Source: Deltaproteobacteria bacterium (GTDB lineage: Bacteria > Desulfobacterota > GWC2-55-46). From it: a stretch of 6,035 nt of DNA. Position 1 is the stretch's first letter. Each line of letters starts with the position of its first letter. Made by a program: the position numbers and the translations under genes. Of the stretch, positions 5,425 through 6,035 are shown in pieces. Location: the NCBI GenBank assembly GCA_030646655.1, contig JAUSLB010000288.1, positions 1-6,035 of the forward strand, written 5' to 3'. The notes under the pieces were generated by a model, which did not search any database, was not told where the DNA came from, and was given only the letters and a program-made list of their open reading frames with translations.

Positions 5425-5554
5425 ACTTAATTCCGGCATAGCCGGTATCCGGCGGCTTAACCCCGCCCAAAGACGGCGCATGGTGCGCCGCAAAAAATCC
5501 TTGTCCCTTACGGGACGAACCCGTTGTTTTAACGGGGAGCCAAAAGGAGGAATC
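5425..5554 (+). promoter_or_regulatory. Structured rpsF leader, candidate S6:S18 autoregulatory site
   Basis: The predicted 130-nt leader holds several hairpins. CCGGC-ATA-GCCGG (5433-5445) competes with GCCGG-TAT-CCGGC (5441-5453). GGCGG/CCGCC pairs at 5451-5467. CGGCGCA-TGG-TGCGCCG lies at 5474-5490. TTGTCCC-TTAC-GGGACGA at 5501-5518 has a G-T wobble, and CCCGTT-GTTTT-AACGGG is at 5520-5536. TCCTT (5498-5502) could pair with AAGGA in the Shine-Dalgarno (5544-5548), closing a three-way junction around the last two hairpins and hiding the ribosome binding site. Leaders of rpsF are known in many bacteria to bind the S6:S18 complex through an RNA that mimics its 16S rRNA site. Whether this one fits that consensus I cannot confirm. 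Confidence 0.45.
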
Positions 5555-5917
5555 ATGGCTAACAGGTACGAGACAGTCTGCATCCTTAAGCCGGATGCAG
5601 GGGATGAGGCGATCAAGGGCTTCATCCAAAAGGTCACCGCTTCGCTCGAGGCAGGCGGGGGCTCGCTTGTAAAGCTGGATGAGTGGGGCAGGCGCAGACT
5701 CGCCTATCCTATCCAGAAGAAGAACGAAGGCTACTACTTCGTAATGGAGTACTTAAGCTCTCCTGACGCGAGTAAGGAGATCGGCAGGCTCATGGGGCTC
5801 AATGAAGACGTGCTGCGCCATCAGACCATAAGGCTTGAGGACAAGCCCAAGGCCGAGGAGAAGAAGGCCGCAGCGCCCGAGGCCGCTCCGCAGCCGGCGG
5901 AAGGAGGGGCAGCGTAA
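5555..5917 (+). CDS. rpsF: Small ribosomal subunit protein bS6
   Basis: S6 binds 16S rRNA in the platform of the 30S subunit as a partner of S18. The 120-residue protein starts MANRYETVCILKPD, has the conserved segment DEWGRRRLAYPIQKKNEGYYFVMEY (42-66; the last part is the usual GYY beta strand) and RHQTIRLE (88-95). It ends in a low-complexity Lys/Ala/Pro/Glu tail (about 97-120), common in this family. The ATG at 5555 is preceded by an excellent Shine-Dalgarno, AAGGAGG (5544-5550), 4 bases away. An upstream in-frame ATG at 5480 would add 25 residues unlike S6 and sits inside a leader hairpin, so it was rejected. The stop TAA shares its last A with the rpsR ATG (TAATG), showing tight coupling, with no ssb or priB gene between. 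Confidence 0.97.
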   Translation: MANRYETVCILKPDAGDEAIKGFIQKVTASLEAGGGSLVKLDEWGRRRLAYPIQKKNEGYYFVMEYLSSPDASKEIGRLMGLNEDVLRHQTIRLEDKPKAEEKKAAAPEAAPQPAEGGAA

Positions 5918-6035
5918 TGGCATACATAAAGAGAGACAGGCCTAACAGGGCCCCGGGGGAGCGCGGCGGTCCGGAGGGGCGCAGGCCTTACCAGAAAAAG
6001 AAGGTCTGCCGCTTCTGCAAGATTAAGGGCTTCAC
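5917..6035 (+). CDS. rpsR: Small ribosomal subunit protein bS18, 5' portion
   Basis: Thirty-nine complete codons of S18 are visible before the window ends, starting MAYIKRDRPNRAPGERGG. A basic N-terminal arm is followed by the family motif KKVCRFCKIKGF (28-39), whose CxxC pair (C31, C34) is found in zinc-binding-type S18. S18 binds 16S rRNA as a heterodimer with S6. The start overlaps the rpsF stop by one base; GGAGGGG at 5903-5909 serves as the ribosome binding site. The rest of the gene lies beyond the window. Confidence 0.93.
   Translation, partial: MAYIKRDRPNRAPGERGGPEGRRPYQKKKVCRFCKIKGF

Larger units (their letters stand above)
5156..5554. other. Gene-free region between the his and rpsF operons
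   Basis: No credible coding sequence lies on either strand here. From the left, palindromes continue to about 5286. Bases 5287-5387 are pyrimidine-rich toward the right with no structure I can support. The rpsF promoter lies at 5388-5418 and its hairpin-rich leader at about 5425-5554. No classic Rho-independent terminator for the his operon is visible; the palindrome series is the most likely place for transcription to end. Confidence 0.7.

Noticed and set aside
5480..5554. N-terminal extension of rpsF from an ATG at 5480
   Set aside because: The 25 extra residues are not like S6, the ATG lies in a leader hairpin, and the ideal Shine-Dalgarno at 5544-5550 points to 5555.
5311..5637. Minus-strand open frames over the rpsF promoter and leader
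   Set aside because: They are antisense to rpsF and its leader, with no recognisable protein features or ribosome site.

Overview
The window is a bacterial chromosome segment with every gene on the + strand. About 4.7 kb belongs to a histidine biosynthesis operon in the order hisG (5'-truncated), hisD, hisB, hisH, hisA, hisF. A small DUF2127-type membrane protein gene is translationally coupled to hisF. After a roughly 400 bp gene-free region comes a ribosomal protein operon, rpsF then rpsR, and rpsR is cut by the window end. The short form of HisG, a stand-alone HisB dehydratase, the direct rpsF-rpsR junction, moderate-to-high G+C and the frequent AGG (Arg) and ATA (Ile) codons fit an environmental Gram-negative-type lineage such as Desulfobacterota or Nitrospirota. 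That placement is an inference at low confidence; nothing in the sequence fixes the taxon.

Pathway logic: HisG condenses ATP with PRPP (step 1). HisA isomerises ProFAR to PRFAR, and the HisH/HisF pair converts PRFAR plus glutamine-derived ammonia to imidazole glycerol phosphate and AICAR. HisB dehydrates imidazole glycerol phosphate, and HisD performs the final two oxidations of histidinol to histidine. HisI/HisE (steps 2-3), HisC and the histidinol-phosphate phosphatase are not in the window. The short HisG implies a HisZ regulatory subunit elsewhere. Catalytic and metal-binding residues are intact in all complete His proteins. HisB is somewhat divergent and carries a longer mid-protein loop.

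Between the genes, 1788-1807 is a perfect palindrome that includes the last base of the hisD stop codon. 3078-3109 is a hairpin that begins immediately after the hisH stop codon and is followed by five T. 5126-5286 is a dense run of five palindromes that begins inside the 3' end of the DUF2127 gene. The 3078 hairpin, the 5129-5150 hairpin (opposite orientation) and the 5242-5278 hairpin share a core, TTTTTCxGCAACCTG, and look like members of one dispersed palindromic repeat family.

The ribosomal operon has its own recognisable promoter (about 5388-5418), then a predicted 130-nt leader rich in small hairpins, a strong Shine-Dalgarno and rpsF. The leader is a candidate for S6:S18 autoregulation.

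Most of the window is ordinary housekeeping sequence. The parts worth a second look are the repeat family and its position at gene ends, the rpsF leader, and the membrane gene coupled to hisF. I see no evidence of a new defence or mobile system.
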